Source of the DNA: Christensenella hongkongensis
GTDB lineage: Bacteria > Bacillota > Clostridia > Christensenellales > Christensenellaceae
Assembly (NCBI RefSeq): GCF_000981035.1
Contig: NZ_LAYJ01000123.1
Coordinates: 1-42,026 of the forward strand
Direction of reading: 5' to 3'
Length of the DNA: 42,026 nt
Shown here: positions 6,167 through 14,797 of the stretch, one piece after another
How positions within the stretch are numbered: position 1 is the first letter of the stretch
Layout: each line of letters opens with the position of its first letter
Translations under genes and position numbers: made by a program
The notes under the pieces: generated by a model
Seen by the model: the letters and a program-made list of their open reading frames with translations, nothing else
What the model was told of the DNA's origin: nothing
Databases searched by the model: none

Positions 6167-8908
6167 TTAACCCTTCTTATCGCGTTTTTTCATCATGTAA
6201 ACCCTGACTCCCGTAAGTACGGCTCCGCACACAACGGCAATCGCAACATACATTGCCATATTGACATGATCCCCTGTTTTTACGCTTGAGTTAACAGTTT
6301 GTCCATTGCCGCCCGTACCGTTTCCGTTGTCTGCCGGGGGCGTCGGATCCGGTTCCGGCGTCGGAGTTGGATCCGGTGTTGGCGTAGGCGTAGGGGTTGG
6401 ATCCGATTTCCATCCTGCTTTATATGTAACGTCTTTTGTTACCGTATCAGCGACATCCGGCGTCCAGCCTGTAAACGCATAACCCTCGCGCACGGGTGTT
6501 CCGCTGACAAACGCTGGCGTCGCTTCCCCATACGGGATATCCGCGTGTACGTCGTCCGGAAATACTTCTTCGCCATCCACGCCGTCGTTATATGTTACAG
6601 TATGTTTGTTTTTCTCCCATTGTGCCGTATAGGTCGCATCTTCCGTTACCGTGGGGGCAATCGCCAAATCCCAGCCGGTAAAGGTATGTCCTTCATGCGT
6701 GGGAGTTCCGTCGGTATAGTCTGGCGTAACGCTGTTATGCGGCAAATTCTCATGGACATCGTCCGCAAACGCGACGCCCTCCAGGCCATCCTTATAGGTA
6801 ACCACATGAACGATCCCAAGCGTTAAATCAAGCGCGCTTGTATCGCCGCCTACAACCGGATAGACTACCGGACTTTCAGAAGTGATATACCGTGCCCCGG
6901 CCTTGTCCTCAAACCAGTTGTCACGCCCCGGAAGATTCATGTCGGCCGCCGGGAGCAAAGTAGTTGTGCAGCCCGCCACCGCAGTGTAATCATTTCCTGA
7001 TGCAGTGGCTTCATTATCATATATTTTACTGCCGGTAGACATGATAAATTCAGCTTTCCCTGTGCTTCCGCTTTTATTAAGGTAGATACCGCCGCCGGAA
7101 TTGGTCGCCGTATTACCTGTGACTTCGCAGCCCTTCAATGTAACCACCGCGGGCTTTGACGCATTTCCGACCACATAAACCCCGCCGCCGTTTTTCGCCG
7201 TATTACCTGACATTGTCAGGTCTTCCAGCAGGTTTTCACTATATTCAACATAGATCGCCCCTCCGGCATTTGCAGAGGTGTTTTCGCGGAATGTCCCGCC
7301 GTTTACGACGTTTGCGCCGCTTGTTCCCCTTTCCAGATACAGTCCGCCACCCCCTCCGGTAAAGGTAGAGGTTGTCTTATTCCCGGAAATTGTTCCGCCA
7401 ACCAAAGCAACCTGCGAAGCCGCATAAACTGTGTCCGCATGTACTCCGCCGCCCTGGTATGCTGCGGTATTGTTTTTGATCGTACCGCCTGCGATAATCG
7501 TCCCCGCATAATAGGTCGTTCCATCATGGGTATATCCCGCTGAATAAATGGAGTTATTTTGAACCCCGCCGCCATAACTGGCTGAGTTGTCCTCTATCGT
7601 TCCGCCCTTCATCAGGAATAACGCCGCATTGCCCGGCGATTTCGCCGTACTGACTCCGCCGCCGTTTGTTCCCTTATTACCGGAGATCGTGCCTCCGTTC
7701 ATCGTAAAACGCCCGTCTGATATGCTCACGCCGCCGCCGGCATCCTTCGCGTAATTATCGCCGATCGTACCGCTGTTCATGGTCAGGCTGCCCCCCGAAG
7801 CAACCAGAACTCCTCCTGCATTTGTCGCATTTTTAATGCTCGAGAAGGTTGCGTTATTTTTGATCGTACCACCGTTCATGGTAAAACTTCCCCCTGCAGA
7901 AACCGCCCCGCCGCGCAGCGCACTGTTGGAAGTCATTTCGCCGCCATTCATGGTGAAGCTTCCCCCTGTCATATAAACCGCGCCGCCATTGTTGTTACCA
8001 TTATCAGCACACTGCGTGATCTTTCCGCCTTCCATCACAACGGTGCCTGCGCTTACAGAGATTCCGCCGCCGGCGCCCGCAATATTATTCTGTAAGGTTG
8101 TATTGGCGTTCATATTGAATGTTGCCGCAGCATTGCTGACTGCAACAATACTGGCGGATGCAGCGATGCCGCTGTTCGTGGTCCCCCGCTTCAAATAAGT
8201 GTTCTCACTTCCGGTCCACACAGCTCCGCCGTCTATTACGATGTCACTTGTCCTGAGCGAGCCGGTAACCGCCAGCATACTCGCCGTATATCCTGTATCA
8301 CGAATGATCATTCCTGTGGATTTCGAATTTTTGAGCGTCAGCCCTCCGGCTATGCTGATTCCCTTTTGCTGTTTGACCGTGCGTCCATTGATGTCGATCG
8401 AAACCTGCTTTCCTGCCGGTACCGTAATTGGAATATCAATCACAAAATCAGCGGTATCGTCCGCCAATACAAGATCAACACTGCCGTTGTCGATTTCCTG
8501 CTGCAACTCTGCCGCGTCTAAAATCGCATTTGCATTTAATATTCCAACATCGCTGAACAAGCTCATTTCCTGCTCGGCTTCTTGCACGATTGCATTTTCC
8601 TGCGGAGTTTTATTTTGTTCCGCCATGCCGCTATCAGCGGAGTCCTTTATCACGACAGAATTATCGCCGGATTTCTCATCGGGATCTTCCTGCGTATCGT
8701 TATCGTTGCCTTTTTCCTGTTCCTCCTGCTGTTCCGTTTCCTTCTCTGATGCGTCACTTTGAATCTCCGACTCCATAGATTCTTCCATTACATTATTTGT
8801 ATCGTCAGATGCCATGACGGAAGTCGTTGGCACGAGAACTGCAACAACCATGAGCAACGCAATACATATTGCAAAAAACTTACTAAACTTTTGTGACATT
8901 ATTTTCAT
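6167..8908 (-). CDS. Large secreted surface protein: beta-helix repeats, InlB-type repeats, C-terminal anchor
   Basis: A 913-residue modular protein. Residues 1-34 are a signal peptide with cleavage likely after VMA. Residues 35-120 are very acidic and low in complexity. Residues about 130-690 hold many short repeats with GGxI and GGGV, such as MNGGTISGN and GGGVYV, the pattern of right-handed parallel beta-helix or Pmp-like adhesins. Residues about 715-850 have two Listeria/Bacteroides (InlB B / Flg_new) repeats, each ending TFTGWD or AFTGWT and then YTAQW or YKAGW. A PTPTP linker, the motif SVKTGD, a hydrophobic segment and KKRDKKG follow, so it may be a sortase substrate with an unusual sorting motif, or just membrane anchored. 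ATG 8908 has AAAGGA 9 bases upstream. Probable adhesin; the ligand is unknown. No sortase gene is nearby. Confidence 0.88.
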   Translation of the reverse strand: MKIMSQKFSKFFAICIALLMVVAVLVPTTSVMASDDTNNVMEESMESEIQSDASEKETEQQEEQEKGNDNDTQEDPDEKSGDNSVVIKDSADSGMAEQNKTPQENAIVQEAEQEMSLFSDVGILNANAILDAAELQQEIDNGSVDLVLADDTADFVIDIPITVPAGKQVSIDINGRTVKQQKGISIAGGLTLKNSKSTGMIIRDTGYTASMLAVTGSLRTSDIVIDGGAVWTGSENTYLKRGTTNSGIAASASIVAVSNAAATFNMNANTTLQNNIAGAGGGISVSAGTVVMEGGKITQCADNGNNNGGAVYMTGGSFTMNGGEMTSNSALRGGAVSAGGSFTMNGGTIKNNATFSSIKNATNAGGVLVASGGSLTMNSGTIGDNYAKDAGGGVSISDGRFTMNGGTISGNKGTNGGGVSTAKSPGNAALFLMKGGTIEDNSASYGGGVQNNSIYSAGYTHDGTTYYAGTIIAGGTIKNNTAAYQGGGVHADTVYAASQVALVGGTISGNKTTSTFTGGGGGLYLERGTSGANVVNGGTFRENTSANAGGAIYVEYSENLLEDLTMSGNTAKNGGGVYVVGNASKPAVVTLKGCEVTGNTATNSGGGIYLNKSGSTGKAEFIMSTGSKIYDNEATASGNDYTAVAGCTTTLLPAADMNLPGRDNWFEDKAGARYITSESPVVYPVVGGDTSALDLTLGIVHVVTYKDGLEGVAFADDVHENLPHNSVTPDYTDGTPTHEGHTFTGWDLAIAPTVTEDATYTAQWEKNKHTVTYNDGVDGEEVFPDDVHADIPYGEATPAFVSGTPVREGYAFTGWTPDVADTVTKDVTYKAGWKSDPTPTPTPTPDPTPTPEPDPTPPADNGNGTGGNGQTVNSSVKTGDHVNMAMYVAIAVVCGAVLTGVRVYMMKKRDKKG

Positions 8909-9195
8909 AGATATTTATCCTTTCTGGAAGCGTAATTACAGACCACAAGAACCGACCAGCAGCGCATTCCAAAGAATGGCTGATCTTTTGGCGGCGACTT
9001 GATTTTTATCAGGAATGCAAATTGACAAATCATGTGTTTCAAATCGGGATTCTGCACTGTTTTCCGCTCTGTTTTTGTCTCTAATTTATTTATATCAGAT
9101 ATTGGAAAAGAGCCCAATTCCTATAGGCACATACCACAGGCAGAGTGTGACAAATGTGTGATTATAAAAAAACAGTACTGAACGGCAAAATATAT
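8909..9195 (-). other. Long leader and promoter region of the surface protein gene
   Basis: This stretch has no credible gene. On the minus strand TTGGGC (9112-9117) and TATAAA (9089-9094) are 17 bp apart and could be a weak promoter, giving a leader of about 175 bases. Within it GCATTCC pairs perfectly with GGAATGC (plus-strand arms 8965-8971 and about 9012-9018), enclosing a small TGAT/ATCA hairpin. It matches no riboswitch that I recognise. Confidence 0.4.
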
Positions 9196-9224
9196 TTGAC
9201 AAAAATGTCCATAAGGATTATATT
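9196..9224 (+). promoter_or_regulatory. Promoter of the marR-like gene
   Basis: A perfect TTGACA (9196-9201) and TATATT (9219-9224) are 17 bp apart on the plus strand. The start of transcription would fall near 9231, inside the inverted repeat at 9228-9240. Confidence 0.8.
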
Positions 9225-9227
9225 ATG

Positions 9228-9252
9228 TATAGCTGCTATACAGTAGTTGTAT
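9228..9252. promoter_or_regulatory. Candidate MarR operators at the regulator's own promoter
   Basis: TATAG-CTG-CTATA (9228-9240) is a perfect inverted repeat at the transcription start. It is followed by ATACA-GTAGT-TGTAT (9238-9252). The first is repeated as TATAG-TTA-CTATA before the exporter gene, which suggests one regulator for both promoters. Confidence 0.65.
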
Positions 9253-9275
9253 TAAACTGATTCGGAGTAATTGCA

Positions 9276-9728
9276 ATGAATGATTATGTCAAGCTGTCTT
9301 CACTTATGGAACGTGTGATCCACAAATACAACCAGTGGGAAAGCAAAAAGCGTACTTATGGTACTTCTGTCCCCTTATCACGTGCGGAAATCCACACGAT
9401 AGCAGCGGTTGGCGATCATCCCAACATCAATATCACAACGCTGGCAGTGGTTCTTGGCATTACCAAGGGGGCAGCATCCCAAATGATCTACAAGCTTGTG
9501 GATAAAGGAGCTGTAGAAAAAAGAGTGTCTCCGGATTCTGACAGTGAAGTCGTATTAAATCTTACAGAGCAAGGACAGATCAATTATGAAATGCACAGGG
9601 AATACCACCGCCAGACAAACGATGAAATCCTTATCATGCTAAGAGATATTCCCCAGCCGCTTTACGACCAACTGACTGAGCTTTTATCTGTATTTGAGCG
9701 GAGTATTGACAAAAGATTAAACGAGTAG
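9276..9728 (+). CDS. MarR-family transcriptional regulator
   Basis: A 150-residue protein with the MarR fold: an N-terminal dimer helix, then a winged helix at about 40-100 (SRAEIHTIAAVGDHPNI, TTLAVVLGITKGAASQMIYKL, wing KRVSPDSDSEVVLNLTEQG) and C-terminal dimer helices. ATG 9276 has GGAG about 9 bases upstream. The gene reads from its own consensus promoter carrying an inverted repeat, and the same repeat recurs before the MATE gene 122 bases downstream. Autoregulation and control of the exporter, relieved by a small toxic or phenolic ligand, is the usual scheme for this pairing and is inferred here. Confidence 0.92.
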   Translation: MNDYVKLSSLMERVIHKYNQWESKKRTYGTSVPLSRAEIHTIAAVGDHPNINITTLAVVLGITKGAASQMIYKLVDKGAVEKRVSPDSDSEVVLNLTEQGQINYEMHREYHRQTNDEILIMLRDIPQPLYDQLTELLSVFERSIDKRLNE

Positions 9729-9750
9729 CGAAAAACCGCCTTGTAAATAA

Positions 9751-9777
9751 GCCGTCGTTATTGACGGCGTTTCTTTT
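9751..9777 (+). terminator. Weak terminator after the marR-like gene
   Basis: GCCGTC (9751-9756) pairs with GACGGC (9763-9768) around a 6-base loop, followed by GTTTCTTTT. The short stem and broken T run suggest partial termination. Confidence 0.5.
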
Positions 9778-9787
9778 GTCCAGTTGG

Positions 9788-9818
9788 TATAGTTACTATA
9801 TAGTTTTGTTACTATATT
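9788..9818 (+). promoter_or_regulatory. Operator and promoter region of the MATE exporter gene
   Basis: A perfect inverted repeat TATAGT-T-ACTATA (9788-9800) matches the TATAG-N3-CTATA site at the marR promoter. A looser TATAG...CTATA pair follows (9800-9816). TATATT (9813-9818) could be the -10, with TAGTTA (9790-9795) as a poor -35 lying inside the operator. Confidence 0.6.
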
Positions 9819-9850
9819 ATATAACAGTAAAACAGAAAGAAGGAAATCCA

Positions 9851-11197
9851 ATGAATGAAAAGCAGAAAAGAAGATACCTTTTGGAAACGGAAAATGTAAA
9901 AACCGCCCTGCTGCGGCTTGGTATTCCCACAATGATCGGGATGCTGGTTTCAGCGCTTTATAATATTGTGGACACCTTTTTTGTCGGCAAACTGGGCACC
10001 TCTCAAACAGCCGCAGTATCCATCGTCTATCCTGTCACAATGATCGGGCTTGGTATCGGCCTACTGTTCGGAAGCGGCGCAGGCTCTTATATTTCGCGAT
10101 TATTGGGGCGCAAGGAGTATGACAAGGCATCGGCCTGCAGCAGCACTGCAATTTTTTCAGGCGTCCTTACGATCCTTGCAGCCACCGGTGGAATGCTTCT
10201 CTTTTTAGAACCGATGATGAGACTGTTCGGCGCAACGGACGCCAGCATTCCATATGCGCTGGATTATGGAAAATTTTATATTCTCGGATTGGTGTTTAAT
10301 GTGTTTAACATCATGGTCAATAATATGCTTGTAGCTGAGGGCGCTTCCTCCTTCAGCATGGCTGCGATGCTGATTGGCGGCGGTGCAAACCTCGTGCTGG
10401 ATCCCATTTTGATCTTCGGATGCGGCATGGGGGTTCAGGGCGCTGCCATTGCAACGCTGATTTCGCAAACCATCTCCGCTGTCTTTTACCTTGTATATCT
10501 TACAAAGGGAAAAAGCTACCTCAAGCTGTCCCTACGTTATTTCAAGCCCTCCCGCCCTTTATTTGGAGAAATCTTCAAGATTGGCCTTCCTGTGTGCATC
10601 TTCCAGTTCCTCACCGGCGGCGCAATTATGCTAACCAATATTGCTGCCAGCCCATTCGGCGAATCTGCGATCGCCGCAATGGGAATCGTAAACCGCCTGA
10701 TGTCTCTGGAGTCCAACGCCCTCTATGGCTTTCTAAAAGGCTATTCCCCCCTTGCAGGCTATAATTACGGCTCAGGCAACCTCGTGCGCGTCAGGGACGC
10801 CACCAATACAGCGCTGCGCTGGAGCACAGTTTCAAATATCGTTTTTGGTATTGTGTGTATTCTTTTCTCATCTCAGTTGATTCATTTATTCAATCAGGAA
10901 TCCGCACAGGTTTTGCAGATCGGACGGCTTGCTCTGACCGTTGACGCCGTTTCCTATATGACGCTTGGCGTACAGATTGTAATCGGAAATTATTTCCTGT
11001 CCATCGGCAAGGCAAAACAGGGCGGCCTGCTGAGTATCTGCCGGCAGGGTTTGTTCTTTATTCCCTTCCTGTTCCTTCTTACGCCGCTTATGGGTATAAC
11101 AGGCCTCGTCCTTACCCAGCTCGCTACCGATATATGCGCCACCGCCGTCAGTCTCGTCATGTGGAAAAAAGAAAAAGCTTTGTTGCCTGCATTGTGA
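9851..11197 (+). CDS. MATE-family multidrug/toxin efflux transporter
   Basis: A 448-residue membrane protein with about 12 predicted helices in two homologous halves, the normal length of MATE proteins. The N-terminal half has LRLGIPTMIGMLVSALYNIV and DTFFVGKLG, and GAGSYISRLLGRK is a family signature; the second half begins near FKIGLPVCIFQFLTGG. Such proteins sit in the cytoplasmic membrane and export cationic drugs, dyes or metabolites in exchange for Na+ or H+. The start chosen is ATG 9851, with GAAGGAAA 5-6 bases upstream; the frame is open further upstream but without a ribosome site. It is probably controlled by the MarR protein encoded just before. The substrate cannot be named. Confidence 0.93.
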   Translation: MNEKQKRRYLLETENVKTALLRLGIPTMIGMLVSALYNIVDTFFVGKLGTSQTAAVSIVYPVTMIGLGIGLLFGSGAGSYISRLLGRKEYDKASACSSTAIFSGVLTILAATGGMLLFLEPMMRLFGATDASIPYALDYGKFYILGLVFNVFNIMVNNMLVAEGASSFSMAAMLIGGGANLVLDPILIFGCGMGVQGAAIATLISQTISAVFYLVYLTKGKSYLKLSLRYFKPSRPLFGEIFKIGLPVCIFQFLTGGAIMLTNIAASPFGESAIAAMGIVNRLMSLESNALYGFLKGYSPLAGYNYGSGNLVRVRDATNTALRWSTVSNIVFGIVCILFSSQLIHLFNQESAQVLQIGRLALTVDAVSYMTLGVQIVIGNYFLSIGKAKQGGLLSICRQGLFFIPFLFLLTPLMGITGLVLTQLATDICATAVSLVMWKKEKALLPAL

Positions 11198-11245
11198 GAT
11201 AATACCCGCGGTAGTTCCATCGTGTTCAGGATAAATCCATAAAAC

Positions 11246-11287
11246 AAAAACAGGCACACCCGGTTATCCGGATATGCCTGTTTATTT
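11246..11287. terminator. Bidirectional terminator between the MATE gene and ppdK
   Basis: AAACAGGCA (11248-11256) pairs with TGCCTGTTT (11275-11283), with an inner CCGG/CCGG step. An A run precedes it and TTTATTTTT follows. It separates convergent genes. Confidence 0.85.
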
Positions 11288-11304
11288 TTAATCGTATTGA
11301 AAAT

Positions 11305-13932
11305 TTATTTTGATTTAACAACCGCATGTGCTGCAGCCAGTCTCGCGATCGGTACACGGAACGGTGAGCAGGACACATAGTTGAGACCAATGCTGTCGCA
11401 GAACTCAACCGTGGACGGATCTCCGCCGTGCTCGCCGCAGATACCAAGCTTGATATCCGGTCTTGTCTGGCGGCCAAGCTCTACAGCCATCTTCACGAGT
11501 TTGCCTACGCCGTCCTGATCGAGTTTAGCAAACGGATCGGATTCGTAGATTTTCTTCGTGTAATAGTCGTCGAGGAACTTGCCCGCGTCGTCGCGGCTGA
11601 AACCAAACGTCATCTGCGTAAGGTCGTTCGTACCAAAGGAGAAGAACTCCGCCTCTTTTGCAATCTCGTCGGCAACAACGGCAGCTCTTGGGACTTCGAT
11701 CATCGTACCAACCTTGTAATCGATCTTCTTGCCTTTTTCTTCCATTACCTTTTCTGCTGTCTCGACAACAAAATCTTTTACATATTTCAGTTCCTTCTGA
11801 TCTCCAACGAGAGGGATCATGATTTCAGGAACAATGTCGTAGCCGGTTTCTTCAATCACTTCGATTGCAGCTTCCATAACGGCTCTTGTCTGCATCACAG
11901 CGATTTCCGGGAATGTAACCGCAAGGCGAACGCCGCGGTGTCCCAGCATCGGGTTGAACTCATGCAGGCTGTCGATCACGCCCTGAAGTGCATCAACGCT
12001 CATGTTCATCTCTTTTGCAAGAGCTGCGATATCGTCAGCAGCCGTAGGCAGGAACTCGTGCAGCGGCGGATCCAGGAAGCGGATCGTAACCGGGTTGCCC
12101 TTCATTGCCTTGTAAATGCCCTTGAAGTCTTCCTTCTGCATCGGCAGAAGCTTAGCAAGCGCTTTTTCCCTCTGCTCAACCGTCTTGGAAACGATCATCT
12201 CGCGCATAGCCGCGATCCTGTCTTCCGCAAAGAACATATGCTCCGTACGGCACAGGCCGATACCTTCCGCGCCAAACGCCATTGCCTGCTCTGCATCGTG
12301 GGGCGTATCGGCATTCGTGCGAACCTTCAATCTTCTCAGCTCGTCAGCCCAGCCCATAACGGTAGCAAAGTCGCCGGAAACCTGCGCTTCCTCCGTCTCG
12401 ATCGCTTCACCGTATACGTTACCGGTGGAACCGTCAAGGGAAACCCAGTCTCCTTCTTTATAAACGGTGCCGTCTTCTGTCGTCATCGTTTTTGCTTTTT
12501 CGTCGATTCTCAGTTCGCCAACGCCCGCAACACAGCAGGTTCCCATGCCACGCGCAACTACAGCCGCATGAGAAGTCATACCGCCGCGAGCCGTAAGGAT
12601 ACCCTCGGACGCATACATACCTTCGATATCTTCCGGCGAAGTCTCCTGACGTGCAAGAACAACCTTGTTGCCGTTTGCAGCAGCTTCGGTAGCAGCTTCC
12701 GCTGTGAAGTAAAGCTTACCGCACGCAGCGCCCGGGGATGCCGGAAGGCCTTTTGCAATCGGCTTTGCAGATTTCAGCGCGGCAGCGTTGAACTGCGGAT
12801 GAAGCAGCGAATCAAGCTGTTTGGGCTCAACCTTCAGGATAGCCTCTTCTTTCTTGAGTTTTCCTTCGTTTACGAGGTCAACAGCAATTTTGAGAGCCGC
12901 CGGAGCCGTTCTCTTACCGTTTCTCGTCTGCAGCATATAGAGCTTTCCGCCTTCGATGGTGAACTCCATATCCTGCATATCTTTATAGTGATCCTCGAGG
13001 GACTGCGCGATATTTGCAAACTGTGTGTATACCTCTGGCATCTGGTCTTTCAGATGCGAGATCGGCTGCGGCGTTCTGATACCCGCAACAACGTCTTCGC
13101 CCTGTGCGTTCATCAGGTATTCGCCATACAGCTTCTTTTCACCTGTGGAGGGGTTTCTTGTAAATGCAACGCCTGTACCGCAGTCGTCGCCCATGTTTCC
13201 AAATACCATCGCCTGTACGTTAACAGCCGTACCCCAGCTTGCCGGGATATCGTTCATGCGGCGGTAAACAATCGCCCTTGGGTTATCCCACGAGCGGAAC
13301 ACTGCCGTAACGGATTCCAGAAGCTGCTCTTTTGCATCCTGCGGGAATTCCTTGCCCATCTCTTTTTTGTAAATCTCTTTGTACTTTCCAACAAGCGCCT
13401 TCAGGTCGTCTGCATTCAGCTCTGTATCCATTTTAACGCCCTTGGCGTCCTTCATAGCCTGCAGCTCGTGCTCGAACTTTTCCTTATCGATACACATAAC
13501 GACATCCGAGAACATCTGGATAAATCTTCTGTAGCTGTCGTACGCCCAGCGCGGATTGCCGGACTTTTTCGCCATAGCTTCTACAGCAACATCGTTAAGG
13601 CCGAGGTTCAAAATCGTGTCCATCATGCCAGGCATGGATGCCCTTGCGCCACTGCGGACAGATACGAGGAACGGGTTCTCCTGGTCGCCAAATTTCTTCC
13701 CTGCGATCTCCTCGGTTTTTGCCATTGCGTCGTAAATTTGCTCGATGACTTCATCGGCAATTTTCTTGCCGTCTTCGTAGTACTTCGTGCAAGCTTCCGT
13801 AGAAACAGTAAAACCTTGTGGAACCGGCAGCCCGAGATTGGTCATTTCAGCCAAGTTCGCGCCTTTGCCGCCCAAAAGGTTTCTCATGGAAGCATCGCCC
13901 TCTTTAAAAAGGTATACATACTTTTTTGACAT
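11305..13932 (-). CDS. ppdK: Pyruvate, phosphate dikinase
   Basis: An 875-residue protein of full family length. It interconverts pyruvate + ATP + phosphate and phosphoenolpyruvate + AMP + pyrophosphate in the cytosol. The N-terminal nucleotide domain begins LLGGKGANLAEM. The swivelling domain carries GGMTSHAAVVARG with the phosphorylated histidine near residue 455. The C-terminal barrel has GLCRTEHMFF, GTNDLTQMTFGFSRDD and CGEHGGDP for the pyruvate site. AGGAGG precedes ATG 13932. It stands apart from its neighbours with its own likely promoter and a shared terminator. In anaerobes this enzyme often runs in glycolysis or supplies PEP from pyruvate, which fits the malic enzyme in the same window. 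No PPDK regulatory kinase gene is visible here. Confidence 0.97.
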   Translation of the reverse strand: MSKKYVYLFKEGDASMRNLLGGKGANLAEMTNLGLPVPQGFTVSTEACTKYYEDGKKIADEVIEQIYDAMAKTEEIAGKKFGDQENPFLVSVRSGARASMPGMMDTILNLGLNDVAVEAMAKKSGNPRWAYDSYRRFIQMFSDVVMCIDKEKFEHELQAMKDAKGVKMDTELNADDLKALVGKYKEIYKKEMGKEFPQDAKEQLLESVTAVFRSWDNPRAIVYRRMNDIPASWGTAVNVQAMVFGNMGDDCGTGVAFTRNPSTGEKKLYGEYLMNAQGEDVVAGIRTPQPISHLKDQMPEVYTQFANIAQSLEDHYKDMQDMEFTIEGGKLYMLQTRNGKRTAPAALKIAVDLVNEGKLKKEEAILKVEPKQLDSLLHPQFNAAALKSAKPIAKGLPASPGAACGKLYFTAEAATEAAANGNKVVLARQETSPEDIEGMYASEGILTARGGMTSHAAVVARGMGTCCVAGVGELRIDEKAKTMTTEDGTVYKEGDWVSLDGSTGNVYGEAIETEEAQVSGDFATVMGWADELRRLKVRTNADTPHDAEQAMAFGAEGIGLCRTEHMFFAEDRIAAMREMIVSKTVEQREKALAKLLPMQKEDFKGIYKAMKGNPVTIRFLDPPLHEFLPTAADDIAALAKEMNMSVDALQGVIDSLHEFNPMLGHRGVRLAVTFPEIAVMQTRAVMEAAIEVIEETGYDIVPEIMIPLVGDQKELKYVKDFVVETAEKVMEEKGKKIDYKVGTMIEVPRAAVVADEIAKEAEFFSFGTNDLTQMTFGFSRDDAGKFLDDYYTKKIYESDPFAKLDQDGVGKLVKMAVELGRQTRPDIKLGICGEHGGDPSTVEFCDSIGLNYVSCSPFRVPIARLAAAHAVVKSK

Positions 13933-14009
13933 TCTAAAAACTCCTCCTGAATTTATATTATTTAAAATGATTTACAATGCTAGTGATTTCTTTGCAGAAT
14001 ACCACGTAT

Positions 14010-14039
14010 ATTATACATGAATGAATGCAGGAAAACAAC
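14010..14039 (-). promoter_or_regulatory. Possible ppdK promoter
   Basis: On the minus strand a perfect TATAAT (14010-14015) lies about 80 bases before ppdK. The -35, TTTGGT, 18 bp upstream, is weak. Confidence 0.45.
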
Positions 14040-14047
14040 CAAAGATT

Positions 14048-14794
14048 TCATTTTCGCTCCGCATTTGTGTGAAAACATTTCATTGTTTTCAGCTTAATCT
14101 CCATCATGGCGTCAAGATAGCGTTCCAAAAGCTTAACCACGCCGCGCGCATCCCTTTCCTCAAGAGTAATCCCGTTTGCCTCTTTCGGTTTTGTATTCGC
14201 AAGGATAATAAGCCCCAGAAGCACGCTGCGCGGCACCTTTACCGCCTTCACATGAGGGCTGCATTGCGGGCATATCTCCCCTCCCTCCTCAAAGGAAAAC
14301 GCCGCCACCGGCCCCTGCGCAGGCGAACCGCACACCGCGCAGCTGCCGATTGCGGGGAAAATCCCCATCATCTCCACCACGCGCGCTAAAAAATAGGCGA
14401 GCGCCTGTAAATATGAAAGTTTTCCCTGCTCCATTGCAAACAACGCATAAATCAGCGTCAAAAAAAGGTCTTCATATTCGTCCGCATTTTGCAGCAGCTT
14501 GTCGGTAAGCTCCAGCATAACGCAGGCAGACATATATTTGTCGTAATCGTTCTGGATATGATAAAATTCCTGACGGATGAGCGCGCCTGTCAGGAACAAT
14601 TTATCATTTTTTTTATAAAATTCGAATTCTCCGCACGCAAGGGGTTGCGCGATTGGCCCAAACTCGCTTTTCAGCCTGCGCGCGCCGCGCGCCTGCGCGT
14701 CGATCCTTCCGTGTGAACGTGAAAACAATGCCAGTATTTTGTCGTAATCTTTGTAATCCGTTGTACGCAGTACAATGCAATAATGCTTTTCCAC
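14048..14794 (-). CDS. recO: DNA repair protein RecO
   Basis: A 248-residue protein of normal RecO length, which loads RecA onto SSB-covered DNA together with RecR in recombinational repair. The N-terminal OB-fold has VLRTTDYKDYDKILALFSR and GRIDAQARGARR. The helical C-terminal part carries a zinc-type CxxC...CxxC (CAVCG and CPQC, about residues 171-202), as in many Gram-positive RecO proteins. It follows era after 3 bases, a common order in Bacillota. The start ATG 14794 gives the standard N-terminus. Confidence 0.94.
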   Translation of the reverse strand: MEKHYCIVLRTTDYKDYDKILALFSRSHGRIDAQARGARRLKSEFGPIAQPLACGEFEFYKKNDKLFLTGALIRQEFYHIQNDYDKYMSACVMLELTDKLLQNADEYEDLFLTLIYALFAMEQGKLSYLQALAYFLARVVEMMGIFPAIGSCAVCGSPAQGPVAAFSFEEGGEICPQCSPHVKAVKVPRSVLLGLIILANTKPKEANGITLEERDARGVVKLLERYLDAMMEIKLKTMKCFHTNAERK

Positions 14795-14797
14795 TCT

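Noticed and set aside
8909-9090. A c-di-GMP or other known riboswitch in the surface protein leader.
   Set aside because: The leader can form hairpins, but none of the conserved aptamer sequences is seen.
11428-13929. An 833-codon open frame on the plus strand opposite ppdK.
   Set aside because: It mirrors the codon pattern of ppdK, its product is rich in Cys, His, Phe and Arg with no recognisable domain, and it has no ribosome site. ppdK itself is certain.
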